Positions 1-9,212 are shown, counted from the stretch's first letter. The stretch is DNA of 20,544 bases from Priapulus caudatus (GCF_000485595.1 NW_014577840.1:52131-72674); one strand, 5' to 3'. Numbers and translations are program-made. The notes: generated by a model not told the origin, from the sequence alone.

Positions 1-523
1 TTCTGTAAGTTTGGCGCTATTTGGATCGAAACTGACGGAGCCTTTTACAAACATACATACATACAAACAACATTCGCCAAATTATAGTAAGATGAGGAGT
101 GTAACTATGCAGAGATACAATAGCAGATAAGAGTGACAATGAAACTAACTGTAAACTGGATTTATTACGAATAGCGAAGACATGTTGTATTGTTCCTATA
201 TATCGGATCCTCTAAGCTCAGCCAGTCAACGCTACGCATCAGCGCTATATATTGTTACAATGTGAACAAAAAACTCCGTTATTACAGCAAAGAAAGCGCG
301 CCTAGTAGCGAACAAAGAATTGGGAGCTTTTCTAGCCAGTCTCTACCTAACTAGGTAGTGCGATCCCTCGTGCAATGCGCAGAACTGCTGATGAGAGCGA
401 AAAGCCGGCTTTCACCTACTCCTAGAAGGACCTGAGTACTGGCGTTGGGAAGAGGGCAGCGAAATTGCAAAAGTGCGCCGCGAGGCGGCGTTTGAGCGCT
501 TCGCCCGGATATCCGGCTGCAGA
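1..523. other. No gene recognised
   Basis: No reading frame here resembles a known protein and no RNA gene is evident. The only structure I see is a perfect 12-bp palindrome, CCGGATATCCGG, at 505-516, and a short CGCCG/GCGGCG hairpin near 476-490. The stretch leads directly into the telomere-like element that follows. Confidence 0.5.
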
Positions 524-657
524 TCGTCAAGGAATGATGCAAAAACCCGAACCCTAAGCCCAACCCTAACCCTAACCCTAACCCTAACATACTTCGTGAT
601 ACCTAAGGAGTAAGGTTATACTTTAGGGTTATGGTTTTTGCATCATTCTTTGATATA
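524..657. repeat. Telomere-like CCCTAA tract inside an inverted repeat
   Basis: Six hexamers at 552-587 read CCCTAA, with one variant, GCCCAA, in second place. CCCTAA is the complement of the animal telomere repeat TTAGGG. The tract is flanked by an inverted repeat of about 30 bases: 527-557 on the left (core GGAATGATGCAAAAACC) and 623-653 on the right (core GGTTTTTGCATCATTCTTTG), with only a few mismatches. The right arm also ends in a TTAGGG unit. The inverted arms suggest a mobile or foldback element carrying the hexamers rather than a true chromosome end. An interstitial telomere scar is the alternative. Confidence 0.7.
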
Positions 658-664
658 CGGAAAG

Positions 665-749
665 TCTGTGCATCAGTTGATGATACACAGAAATCTGTGC
701 ATCAGTTGATGATACACAGAAATCTGTGCATCACTTCGTGATACATAAG
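665..749. repeat. 29-bp tandem repeat, about three copies
   Basis: Units start at 665, 694 and 723. The first two are identical over 29 bases (starting TCTGTGCATCAGTTGATG). The third diverges after CTGTGCATCA and ends CTTCGTGATACATAAGG. Each unit is itself a near-palindrome: CTGTGCATCA against TGATGATACACAG. The motif CTTCGTGATAC also occurs at 592-602, just before the array, so the repeats and the telomere-like element probably belong to one composite. Confidence 0.75.
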
Positions 750-831
750 GTGCCTAAAGTGGATTTGCGCCGCCGTGGTTTATGTGTGTTGGGTTACTAG
801 CTCCAAGAAACGGTATTGCTAGGGTTAGAAT

Positions 832-1912
832 CACAGGCACTTGAAGCGTTTCAATAAAATATAATGCTAACAAAATACGAAATTTATTTACTACCAAATT
901 CTTAATGTTTCTATACTCTCTTTCACCGTCCAAATTCTATGTCTAACCATACGCTGCCGGCGCCATTGCTTTCGCGGCGCGAATGTTGCACGCTTACACT
1001 AATAATAGTAATATATATAGCAGGTAGGAAAGCCGGATCGCAAAATTCGCTCGACGCTCGCTGGATTTCACACTTTCACAGCACCAATACACATTCAACA
1101 GCTTCCATCTTTGTTTCTCTTTCAACAACAGTGTCCACTTGTTATAAAAACAATGTCTCTGTTCGTAATCGAGTTGTGTCACGCGAAATCACACAAAGAC
1201 TGACAAAATTCTCACGTTCGCGAACCTTCCACAGTAATGTAAATGTCTGTCAGAATACAGGGCTATATATAGACTGGGACTCGCTCCCACCTCGATTACC
1301 CATCGAGTGACTAAGCTAAGCTGAGAGGTGGGAGCGAGTGCCAGTCTATGGACTATAGGCGGCGCGCAGGCGGCGCACTGCTTTCCAACTCCCGTACGAG
1401 CCTCGCCATTGGAACGTTGGGAAAACGTTGCAGCGTTGCGGCGCAAGAATGAGGCCACGAAGAGTGCCGGTAGGTGTTTCCTGATTCTGACGAACATTTA
1501 CATTACTGTGGAAGGTTTGCGAACGCGAGAATTTCGTCAGTCTTTGTGTGATGTCGCGTGACACAGCTCGGTTACGAACAAAGACATTATGTTTTGACAT
1601 TATGTTTATAACAAGTGAACACTGTTTTTGAAAGAGAAACAAAGATGGAAGCTGTTGGATGTGTATTGGTGCTGTGAAAGTGTGAAATTCAGCGAGCGTA
1701 GAGCGAATTTTGCGATCCGGCTTTCCTACCTGCTATATATATTAGTGTAAGCGTGCAACAGTCGCGCCGCGAAAGCAATGGCGCCGGCAGCGTATGGTTG
1801 GACGTAGGATTTGGACGGTGAAAGAGAGTATAGAAACATTAAGAATTTGGTAGTAAATAGATTTCGTATTTAGTTAGCATTATATTTTATTGAAATGCTT
1901 CAAGTGCCTGTG
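832..1912. mobile_element. 1,081-bp foldback DNA transposon, non-autonomous
   Basis: The element begins CACAGGCACTTG and ends with its complement CAAGTGCCTGTG. It is bounded by a perfect 8-bp target-site duplication, GTTAGAAT, at 824-831 and 1913-1920. The terminal inverted repeats run about 430 bp each (roughly 832-1258 and 1482-1912) and are about 95% identical by eye, differing by scattered substitutions and small indels. Between them sits a second inverted repeat, 1271-1293 against 1325-1347, with one mismatch in 23, and a GC-rich unique segment at 1348-1480. No frame resembles a transposase; open frames inside are short and lie within the inverted repeats. An 8-bp duplication is typical of the hAT and P superfamilies, but the CACAGG ends are not the usual hAT CAGNG, so the superfamily is unsettled. 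A short derivative of the same family lies at 6447-6579. Confidence 0.9.
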
Positions 1913-1920
1913 GTTAGAAT

Positions 1921-2672
1921 ACCGTGTATATTGATGTTAGTCACACAGCCTGGTCGGGTTATTGGGTTACATGCACGCACACACGTGCACTTGAACTGGT
2001 TCACTAATAAAGTTGTCGTTATTAATAATATTATATCTTGTTCATCTGTTAGGGTAGGCTAGATGCATGTCCAGTAATCTAATTTTCTTCTGTGACTCTA
2101 TCATTGATATACAACTTGGACTTCAGAGTGTAGACTGGAGTAGATTCTGTAACTAGCTCTAGAACATAATGGCAGAGCGGATGGCTATAGTTCTAGAGCT
2201 AATTCTGTTAGTAAATGTGATTATACCAGACTGTCCAGCCATGTTTTGTCTTTTGAATGAATTTAATGATTGTAAATCTAGTATAACACAATTTCTGAGA
2301 GTCATCCAGGAACCTGTAACATGCACACAGAAGATGTGCTGGCGTGTGACTAGAGAAACTCATTTTCTTCAGGTTATACTTGTGACCTGCGGAGAGCACA
2401 TTTGATTAAAAGTTTTTTATGATCAATTTAGGAGACCATCATACTACATTAAAATATTCAAGATGTGGCCATACAAGTGCAGTGAACATTAGCCTCAGGA
2501 ACTTGGAATTTAGAAAAACATGATGTTCTGATCAATCCTAATATCTAGTTAGCATTGCTGACCTGAGTTTGTATGCCGCGCGTTTGTTAAATTTCCGTTC
2601 AGGGTCTATTTACACTAACATCTTATTCCAACACAGTGCTCTCAAGAGTAACAACGCATGCTTCACTAATCA
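1921..2672. other. No gene recognised; one 12-bp inverted repeat
   Basis: I see no known coding sequence. TAGCTCTAGAAC at 2154-2165 is exactly inverted at 2190-2201, enclosing a 24-base loop. A 78-codon open frame on the plus strand at 2169-2405 starts inside this loop; it has no recognisable motif and is probably chance. Confidence 0.45.
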
Positions 2673-2807
2673 TAGTATATTGGCAGTGTGGATTTGCCTT
2701 GCCAATGTGTAATACTTTACATTTTCCTGTATTTCATAACTAGTGTATTAATAGTGTGGATTTGCCTTGCCAATGTGTAGGCCTAATACTTTACATTTCC
2801 CTGTATT
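2673..2807. repeat. 68-bp tandem duplication
   Basis: Two copies, 2673-2733 and 2741-2807, share the core GTGTGGATTTGCCTTGCC followed by AATGTGTA, and both end in CTGTATT. The second copy has a small insertion (GGCCT) after AATGTGTA. A perfect 6-bp hairpin, GGTTCC-acaa-GGAACC, follows at 2816-2831. Confidence 0.8.
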
Positions 2808-2835
2808 GAACCCCAGGTTCCACAAGGAACCCCAC

Positions 2836-4945
2836 TAACATCATTTTACAGTACATGTAATAACTGCATAGTACATAGAGTATTGTAGTAATCTTCCTCA
2901 TTTGATGTAATGTTGTCTGCAGATATCTAGATTTAAGAGATTTCTACTCTATGCCGACCTCTTCACGGATGCTGAGGGTGGTCACCGCCAGAGTGTTTTA
3001 CTTTATCAGGGGTTCTTATACATCCCCATTACTGGAGATGGGCCCTTCATTTTTATGTGAACACAGTCCGTAACCTATTCCGAGTCACTTAAATGGACAG
3101 TCGCCAACAGCCAGGTTTTTACACATTGAGAATTGGCAGTGGTACGTCTTAATATGAACAAGAAGGGTGAGGATCTGCATCGCTTGTTACCTGTACTGGG
3201 TCGTAGCAATGTAGGACTGAATATATCAAAACTCTTGATTATGGTGGATCTAGAGATCTGGCCTCCGTCACTTGGTGTGTGCATGTGCGAGTGTTCTAAG
3301 CTGACACAGTGAGGCAGCCATGTATGGTTTTTGCAACAATGCCAGGGAGGCAGCAGGCTATTCATGCTGCACAGAGTAAATCGCCAACGCTTGCCGAATA
3401 GCCGTCGTTCAAATTCTTTTCGTTGAAACGTGTCTTATGGAGAGAAGCGCGTCTTGTGTGAACAAGGATCAAAATAATGCCCGCCTGCCATGTGCGTGAT
3501 TCAATGCCTCTGCAGGCATCTATGACAACGCAGTGACAGATTATCTCTGATGAGGCTCCCCGTAGAGTTTTTAGAGATTTTTATCGCGTGTTGGGTTTTA
3601 GGAGAGTTGCATTCATGCCAATTCAATGAGATTTGCACCCAAACTCCGAGCAGTAGAATTATCCAGCTTTTTAGGTCGTCGGCAGGCATTGATCGTTTGA
3701 TTGAGAAATGGAGCGGGTGGCTGGCTGGAAGAGCGATCCGCCGATGACACATAAATGTTCACGATCCACTGACAACGCGTGCTTCGCGTTCGTTCCAGCA
3801 CCAACACCACCCTCTTTTTGAGTTAGTCGATCCACGGATGTCTGCCAGTGAGAGATGCAGTTTAGCTCGTGGAGGATAGCTATGCCGAGCCTTTGTCTAG
3901 AAGTGTGTTCTCACAGTTTTAAGCCTTCTGATAAATGCGCAGACACTCGCTGTTGTCTGTAAGTAGTCGTTGAGACATGCCCAAGTGCAGATGGTTGTCG
4001 TTAAGTGAAACTGTGCTGAAATATCGGGTTTTAAGGTTTTCTGTTGTGTTTGATGGATTATATTCATTTAGCTATAAACGGTGTCAACTCGAATTGTCAA
4101 GACATGTCTAAATGCCGTGCAATTAGTGCGATCCAAGTCTATTTGCTCAATGCTTAGTCAACCTTTAATGTATTACTACCAATAATATTTACATTTACGT
4201 GCTGTATTTCTGAAATTTCTGAAAATAGCGACAATTGGTCAGGGAAATGAGCATCTCTCAATGTTGTATTACGAAGAATTGAGGCCGACCTGCCACAAAC
4301 GATCTCCGGTCATTATTTGTTCGAGATAGGTGAAAAGGCGCGTGACTGCTATTGTTGCTCATCACCATATTGTGAGTGTGCAGTGGTGTAGGTTAGTATG
4401 TGTAACTTGTGTAGACAAGAGCTGACAGTAGGCTTATGGGCGGTGTATTGCATACAGGAAGTGTGCTGTGTGTACGTTTGTGTGTAGCTGTACATAGCTT
4501 AGAGAGCTAGGCTAACAATCACTCAATAGGCGTCACAGGCGAGTGACAATAGATGTGGCCATATTGCATGGTTGCACAGCATTTAGCACATCTGCAGCCC
4601 TGCATGCATCTTCTCTCCTATAGATGCATTTATGATTCTTTTCGGTCCAGTAATGATCCTGAACACGTTTCTTCCTGCTTTTCTGTACGAGTTCCGTATC
4701 CATAGAAACTTGTGCGGGATCTACATACAAATGTATAATAAATTGTATAATCTCACTAGTTGTCCGAGAGATTGCACGTTTATGGCGGGAAGCTAGGAAC
4801 CTAAACGTAGCCCATAATTTAAAACTCATGTAATAATTATTATTTTATTAGTTGTTAGTTATTATTAGCAGTTACTAGTTGTAATTATAGTGTTGATCAC
4901 GCTGTGAAATAACACATTTCTAATGCTTGTGTGTTGTGTCACTTT
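2836..4945. other. Long stretch without a recognised gene
   Basis: I found no recognisable domain, RNA gene or transposon end in these two kilobases. The best open frame is on the minus strand at 4533-4829 (98 codons from an ATG). It has a basic stretch, KSRKKRVQDHYW, around its middle, but no family I recognise and no supporting context. Frames of this length occur by chance in 20 kb, so I do not call it a gene. Confidence 0.4.
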
Positions 4946-5478
4946 ATACGTCTGTATTATACATGTGGTCTGTATACGTACGTCTACCTACATACGTCTG
5001 TATTATACATGTGGTCTGTATACGTACGTTGCTACCTACATAAGTCTGTATTATACATAGTGGTCTTACTACGTTCCTACATACGTCTGTATTGATACAT
5101 GTGCGTCGTTGATATCTACGCTCTACCTACATACGTCCTGTATTATAAACATGTGGGCTGTATACGTACTCTACCACATACGGTCTGTATTATACATGTG
5201 CTGTCGTATTACGTACCGTACCGTTTACCTACATTACGTTGTATTATATGTGGTCTGTCTACCTACTACGTGTGCTATTATTACATGTGATCTGTCTACC
5301 AGTCTACCTAATACGCGGTATTATACAGTGGTCTGTATACGTACGTCTACCTACATACGTCTGTATTATACATGTGGTCTGTATACGTACGTCTACCTAC
5401 ATACGTCTGTATTATACATGTGGTCTGTATACGTACGTCTACCTACATACGTCTGTATTATACCTGTATTATACATAC
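4946..5478. repeat. Minisatellite, 46-bp unit, about 11-12 copies
   Basis: The unit contains TCTGTATTATACATGTGG, then TCTGTATACGTACGTC, then TACCTACATACG, making 46 bases. Copies at about 4949-5040 and 5330-5460 are nearly perfect. Those between about 5040 and 5330 carry many one-base insertions and deletions. The unit is rich in self-complementary steps such as GTATAC and TACGTA. Because 46 is not a multiple of three, the open frames crossing the array rotate through all frames and are artefacts of the repeat. Confidence 0.93.
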
Positions 5479-5926
5479 GGTGGGTGAGTAACACAGTGCT
5501 CACACTCGCGACGTCGGGCGGATAGAGTGGCTACTAACACGCTTTACTGACTATGCTGAAAGCAAATTAACATCGTATATTTATATGCTTCCTACACTGA
5601 CTTGTTCCGAGTCCCTGGGCAGCAGATATATTCGGAAAATTTCATAAACATGATCTCATTGTGAGAAGTAGCAATACATGTTCGTACCCAGCTCGAAGTT
5701 GATTGGATTGGGCATGTGGGATGCTCTGTGTGTGCACACAGCGTGAACACGGTGTTGTAAATACACACCTGTATTGCATAATTTATTAATTTTCCATTTA
5801 CTTGCTTGTTGCCTAAATTGCAAGCTGGGATTGTATTTACAGAGTATATCAAGAGCTAATAAGTAATAATACTATTATCTAGGATATATCATAGGTAATA
5901 TTAGCTCTCTCGGTGTACTCAACTCA
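5479..5926. other. No gene recognised
   Basis: No coding or RNA feature was seen. A weak inverted repeat of about ten bases (GAGCTAATA near 5853 and TATTAGCTC near 5900) encloses AT-rich sequence just before the LINE remnant. Confidence 0.4.
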
Positions 5927-6167
5927 ACTAGGTCGTCCTTCAGGACGCCCCATAGCTTCAACACGCTTTCTTCATTCGTCTCGATCTTCCATAATGGTCC
6001 GCAACTCCTGTACTACTTGCATTCCAGTCTTCCATCAAGTTATTCACATAAGTGATTCTTCTCCTGCCTCTATTGGTTTTGCCTTCAGTTGGTTGCCAGA
6101 GGACCAGCTTATTCACAATTTCATCTCTGTGTCTCGGTGTAATGTTAATGCAAAGGTCTACGATCAC
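5927..6167 (-). pseudogene. LINE reverse-transcriptase C-terminal remnant
   Basis: Translated on the minus strand from 6167, one frame gives a segment with LWQPTEGKTNRGRRRITYV followed by NNLMED. This is the conserved tail found after the polymerase domain of RTE/CR1-like non-LTR retrotransposons, with the W-x-P-x-x-G-K-x-x-R-G-R-x-x-x-T-Y-V pattern. At about 6020 the similarity shifts to another frame: VQELRTIMEDRDE, a stop codon where a tryptophan is expected, then RKRVEAMGRPEGRPS. So there is at least one frameshift and one nonsense change (TGG to TGA). Sequence upstream of the tail on the minus strand (beyond about 6170) is not recognisable. This is a dead, 5'-truncated copy; the exact LINE clade cannot be fixed from this little sequence. 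Confidence 0.8.
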
Positions 6168-6337
6168 TCTTCGGTGGTTTCTGTGAATACTTGCGCAAAA
6201 TCTCCAGAGTTGTTCCAGCGTTTATTCCAATAAATTCTCTGACGATGTCAGTTTTGCTATTGCTAGTATATATAGCAGACGTCGTGACGTGTGTTGGGGT
6301 AGGGCTTATAGATATTTATATATATATACACGACAAT

Positions 6338-6369
6338 CAGGAGTCTATCAATATATTGATAGACTCCTG
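6338..6369. repeat. Perfect 32-nt palindrome
   Basis: CAGGAGTCTATCAATA at 6338-6353 is followed immediately by its exact reverse complement at 6354-6369, with no spacer. It follows an AT dinucleotide run at about 6313-6330. It could extrude as a cruciform or hairpin. No transposon end or duplication was identified around it. Confidence 0.95.
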
Positions 6370-6446
6370 GTGTAATATAGGGTATCTATGGTAGAGAGGG
6401 TATTAGACTACTATTAGTTATGATTGAGAAAGGGGGAGTCTCAAAT

Positions 6447-6579
6447 CACAGGCACTTGGAGCATTTCAATAAAATATATAATAGGCGAAAGAGGGTAGAG
6501 AAACATTAAGACTTTGGTAGTAAATAGATTTCGTATTTATTTAGCATTATATTTTATTGGAACGCTTCAAGTGCCTGTG
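6447..6579. mobile_element. 133-bp deletion derivative of the 1,081-bp element
   Basis: Its ends match those of the element at 832-1912: CACAGGCACTTGGAGC at the left, and CAAGTGCCTGTG at the right. A perfect 8-bp target-site duplication, TCTCAAAT, lies at 6439-6446 and 6580-6587. The right part (about 6483-6579) matches the last ~100 bases of the long copy. The left repeat is cut to about 35 bases. It has lost all internal sequence, so it is a typical MITE moved by a transposase encoded elsewhere. Confidence 0.93.
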
Positions 6580-6587
6580 TCTCAAAT

Positions 6588-6859
6588 AATGGAATTGTTT
6601 CCTAGCGACGCGAGAATCGAGGGTGCCTTCCCGTTAGAGGGGTCCTGGTGCATGTGGGTTATAATTTAGATATTCACAGATTATAAATGATTAGACTTGT
6701 TAGTTAAACATGAGTAAAGTAGAAGTCAAAATGAATAACGTGTCTATCATAAATTTATTCACTAAAATGGGTTCATGGACGTTGGCAGCCGTCGGCAGTA
6801 GCATTGACCATGTAGTATGAGAGTAGGCCATCGAAAAGACGTTGAGACAGCTTGCTAGC
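6588..6859. other. Spacer between two transposons
   Basis: This stretch holds no recognisable feature. It separates the 133-bp MITE from the Harbinger-like element. Confidence 0.4.
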
Positions 6860-6862
6860 TAA

Positions 6863-7255
6863 TGCCCGGCGCACACGGTGAGATTCGTGCTGAGCACGGA
6901 GCGTGAGTTTCGTGCTCAGCACGAATCTCACACCCGCGCAAACGGTGAGCTTCATGCTGAGCACAGATGTTACGAGCGGGTGCCGCTCTAGGTCATGTGA
7001 CTGATAAAAATCTGACTGACGAATCATTCGCCAATTCGATGGCTGCAGCCATTTTGGAATAACTAAATACGCATGCGCCGCCACTGAGGGAGTGTAAGCA
7101 GGATTCTTACATACCGCGCACACGCTTAGTTTTCAGCCTCACCGCATCGCGAGACCGAAAACTCACCTAAATCGACCACGCACACGGTGAGATTCGTGCT
7201 GAGCATGAAACTCACGCTCCGTGCTCGGCACGGATCTCGCCGTGTGCGCCGGGCA
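6863..7255. mobile_element. 393-bp MITE, PIF/Harbinger-like
   Basis: Terminal inverted repeats of about 69 bp lie at 6863-6931 and 7187-7255. They begin TGCCCGGCGCACACGG and differ at only a few positions. The flanks carry TAA at 6860-6862 and 7256-7258, a 3-bp duplication typical of PIF/Harbinger. Each terminal repeat is also a foldback: GTGAGATTCGTGCTGAGCAC at 6877-6896 is inverted at 6911-6930. A diverged further copy of the ACGGTGAG motif occurs at 6942-6964. No transposase frame is present. Because TAA adjoins A/T, a TA duplication (Tc1/mariner) cannot be excluded. Confidence 0.85.
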
Positions 7256-7258
7256 TAA

Positions 7259-8417
7259 TAGCCTGGTTGTAGGGCTGACCGTGGTGAGCTACGATAGTAG
7301 GGGAAGGGGGAGGGAGCAGGGACATACATCATACTACAATACCGGTATTACCACAGTATTACGAAGAGAAACCCTCTGAGACTATCCTTCTGGGACCACA
7401 GTCTGCATGAGCACATGCAGGTACACCCAAAGCTGTCAGCAGCTCTGGGCTTACCTGGTGATGAAATATGCCGCGATCACAATGTATGAATGCCTCTCCA
7501 GACTGCCTTTGGAAATGACAGGTGTTCCAATTGCATGAATTTATTGGCTGCATATAGCAGGTGCAGGTGTCTACATGCGAGGATATTTCAGCGCTGTCCG
7601 TCCGCGTTGTACGTGTATTACAGTGCCCTTCATTATGCGCCCGTGATGTGCATGTGACGGCACTTCTATGGTGACCCGTAGGTAAATTATAGCATGAAAC
7701 TGGTCACTGGAGGCGAGAGACTGATATTTCTAGTTGTTTGTGGGATGAATAAAAGGTACTCTGACGGTAAATCGTATCCCATTGGCAGCCCTGCTGAACT
7801 ACAGAAATTCCCACTGTAATGTATTCATGGTAATATTCCCATTATTTATAAATAATTTTGTGAAATAACAGCACTACCCCTCTGAGTTGTTATTTCAAAG
7901 CACAAAATGTGTTTTGCAAATATTCGTGCGTTAATATTTCGAAAGAAAATTAGTTTCGCAGTGCACATAAAACGAGCAACACATGATGGCAGTGCACGTG
8001 TTTTCACAATGACAACTAGGCTTCACCTATGTGTCACCAAGCCACCACACAATGCACACAGGCGCAGAGTTGCCCACACTGCTACATAAAGCAAGAAGTC
8101 TAGTTTTCGAAAACAACTTCAAATCCAGTTCAACTTGTTCCGTTCCAGAAATAAAAAATAAAACTCCCGGCAAGCATGTGCCAACGAGAATGCGTATGAC
8201 TGACTAGCCCTGTGTAAAAGAGTGCAAGAAACTCTTCATGGTTGTGTCTGGCGGCTATGTGTGAGCCGTAAACGTTGGCGACTCGGGGGTGTGAAGTGAA
8301 AAAATTAAAGTGTTTGTTCTGCAAGCAGCTGAGATTGCTGGGGAGTGGGTGGGCTTTGACATGGGAGCGGGTACACGTGGGGTGGGGGGAAGGTGCCGGG
8401 TGATGAGTTTCCCCAGC
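7259..8417. other. No gene recognised
   Basis: This stretch holds no convincing gene. A minus-strand frame at 7359-7553 (64 codons) overlaps a good donor-like site (CACCAG|GTAAGC on the minus strand near 7450), but I see no acceptor or homology to support an exon. The rest lacks repeats or transposon ends that I can define. Confidence 0.4.
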
Positions 8418-8618
8418 GGGCAATGCCATCGAGGGAAGCTACCCATAGGGAAGGAGCTGTCCACAGAGGGAAGCTACCCATAGGGAAGGAGCTGTCCACA
8501 GAGAACGATGTTCATAGGGTAGAAACTGCCCACCCGGGACGATGCCCACAAGGTAGGGGCTGCCTACAGTGGGCAATATCGACAGGGTAGAGGCTATCCA
8601 CAGAGGACGATGCCCACA
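8418..8618. repeat. 34-35-bp minisatellite, about 5-6 copies
   Basis: Two exact 35-bp units lie at 8433-8467 and 8468-8502, beginning GGGAAGCTACCCATAGGG. Diverged units continue to about 8618, alternating a 20-base part (GGGTAGAGGCTATCCACAGA type) and a 14-base part (GGACGATGCCCACA type). Stop-poor frames on both strands across this array, including a 179-codon minus-strand frame at 8512-9051, follow from the repeat and its GC content. Confidence 0.88.
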
Positions 8619-8733
8619 GGTGGAGAAAGGGGATGTTGTGGGAATGGGTCGGTGGAGGAAAGGGTGGAGGAGGGCCGGGTATGATGGAGAAGGGTTCGTG
8701 CAGGAGGGGTATGATGGAGCGGGGGAGGGGACT
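8619..8733. repeat. Purine-rich tract
   Basis: The plus strand is almost all G and A with scattered T. GGGTATGATGGAG occurs twice (near 8677 and 8708) with similar flanks. Such a strand asymmetry can form triplex or G-rich structures. It adjoins the minisatellite and may be its diverged extension. Confidence 0.6.
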
Positions 8734-9042
8734 AGGTAATTCGACACCAGCTTTGTGTTCGATGAGTGAAGAGAATGTATCTCGATATTTCTGTGATATA
8801 CGACGGGAGGGGGAAGTGTGGGTGGTCAGGGTATTACTGCTCGGACATGCACGGCATGTCAGCACCCACGCGTGCTTTTCCAAACCAGTTTTTTTGGAGG
8901 GAGAATGACGCGTTCTTGCAGACTGGTGAAGGCTGAAGGCCGACAGAGGTGGATGCCACGGCTTATAGCCGTACCTAGCTAGCAGAATACCACCGACTGT
9001 AAAACCCGGTGAGAGAGAAGCTATACTACTAGCCGCTAGCGG
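8734..9042. other. No gene recognised
   Basis: Nothing beyond the distal part of the long minus-strand open frame noted above, which has no recognisable domain and is proline/serine rich. Confidence 0.4.
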
Positions 9043-9212
9043 TGAATTCATATTTATCTTGTGTTAAATCCAAGAAATTAACTTACTATCGAAGTTTTCG
9101 ATCTCTTATCGGGAAATCTTCATCAGGATAGGTGGCAGCAGGCGTATTAGTAAGTTAGTTAGTAGATAGTAAGCTAATTTCTTGGATTTAATGCACGATA
9201 ATTATGAATTCA
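9043..9212 (-). mobile_element. 170-bp inverted-repeat element with hammerhead-like core
   Basis: Arms of about 47 bp, 9044-9090 and 9165-9211, are inverted with about six mismatches and share the core AAATCCAAGAAATTA. Both ends carry TGAATTCA (9043-9050 and 9205-9212). This octamer is itself palindromic, so it may be the end of the terminal repeat or an 8-bp target duplication. Read on the minus strand, the centre contains CTGATGA (9126-9120), a possible 6-bp stem GATTTC/GAGATC with a 7-base loop, then CGAAA (9100-9096). That order is the conserved core of hammerhead ribozymes, which occur in Penelope-like and related retroelements. One extra A before stem II and no clear stem I weaken the match. 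A remnant retroelement tail or a plain MITE are both possible. Confidence 0.55.

Noticed and set aside
939-1310. Possible transposase in the 1,081-bp element
   Set aside because: The frames lie in the inverted repeats, appear in both orientations and have no DDE or zinc-finger motif.
4533-4829. 98-codon minus-strand frame
   Set aside because: No recognised family, splice context or codon signal; listed only as a note in the intergenic entry.
5109-5525. 138-codon plus-strand frame with repeated YLHTS/YVRL segments
   Set aside because: It is a read-through of the 46-bp minisatellite, which changes frame with every unit.
8512-9051. 179-codon open frame on the minus strand, longest in the window
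   Set aside because: It crosses a GC-rich minisatellite and a purine tract, is proline/serine biased and shows no domain; repeat-driven lack of stops explains it.
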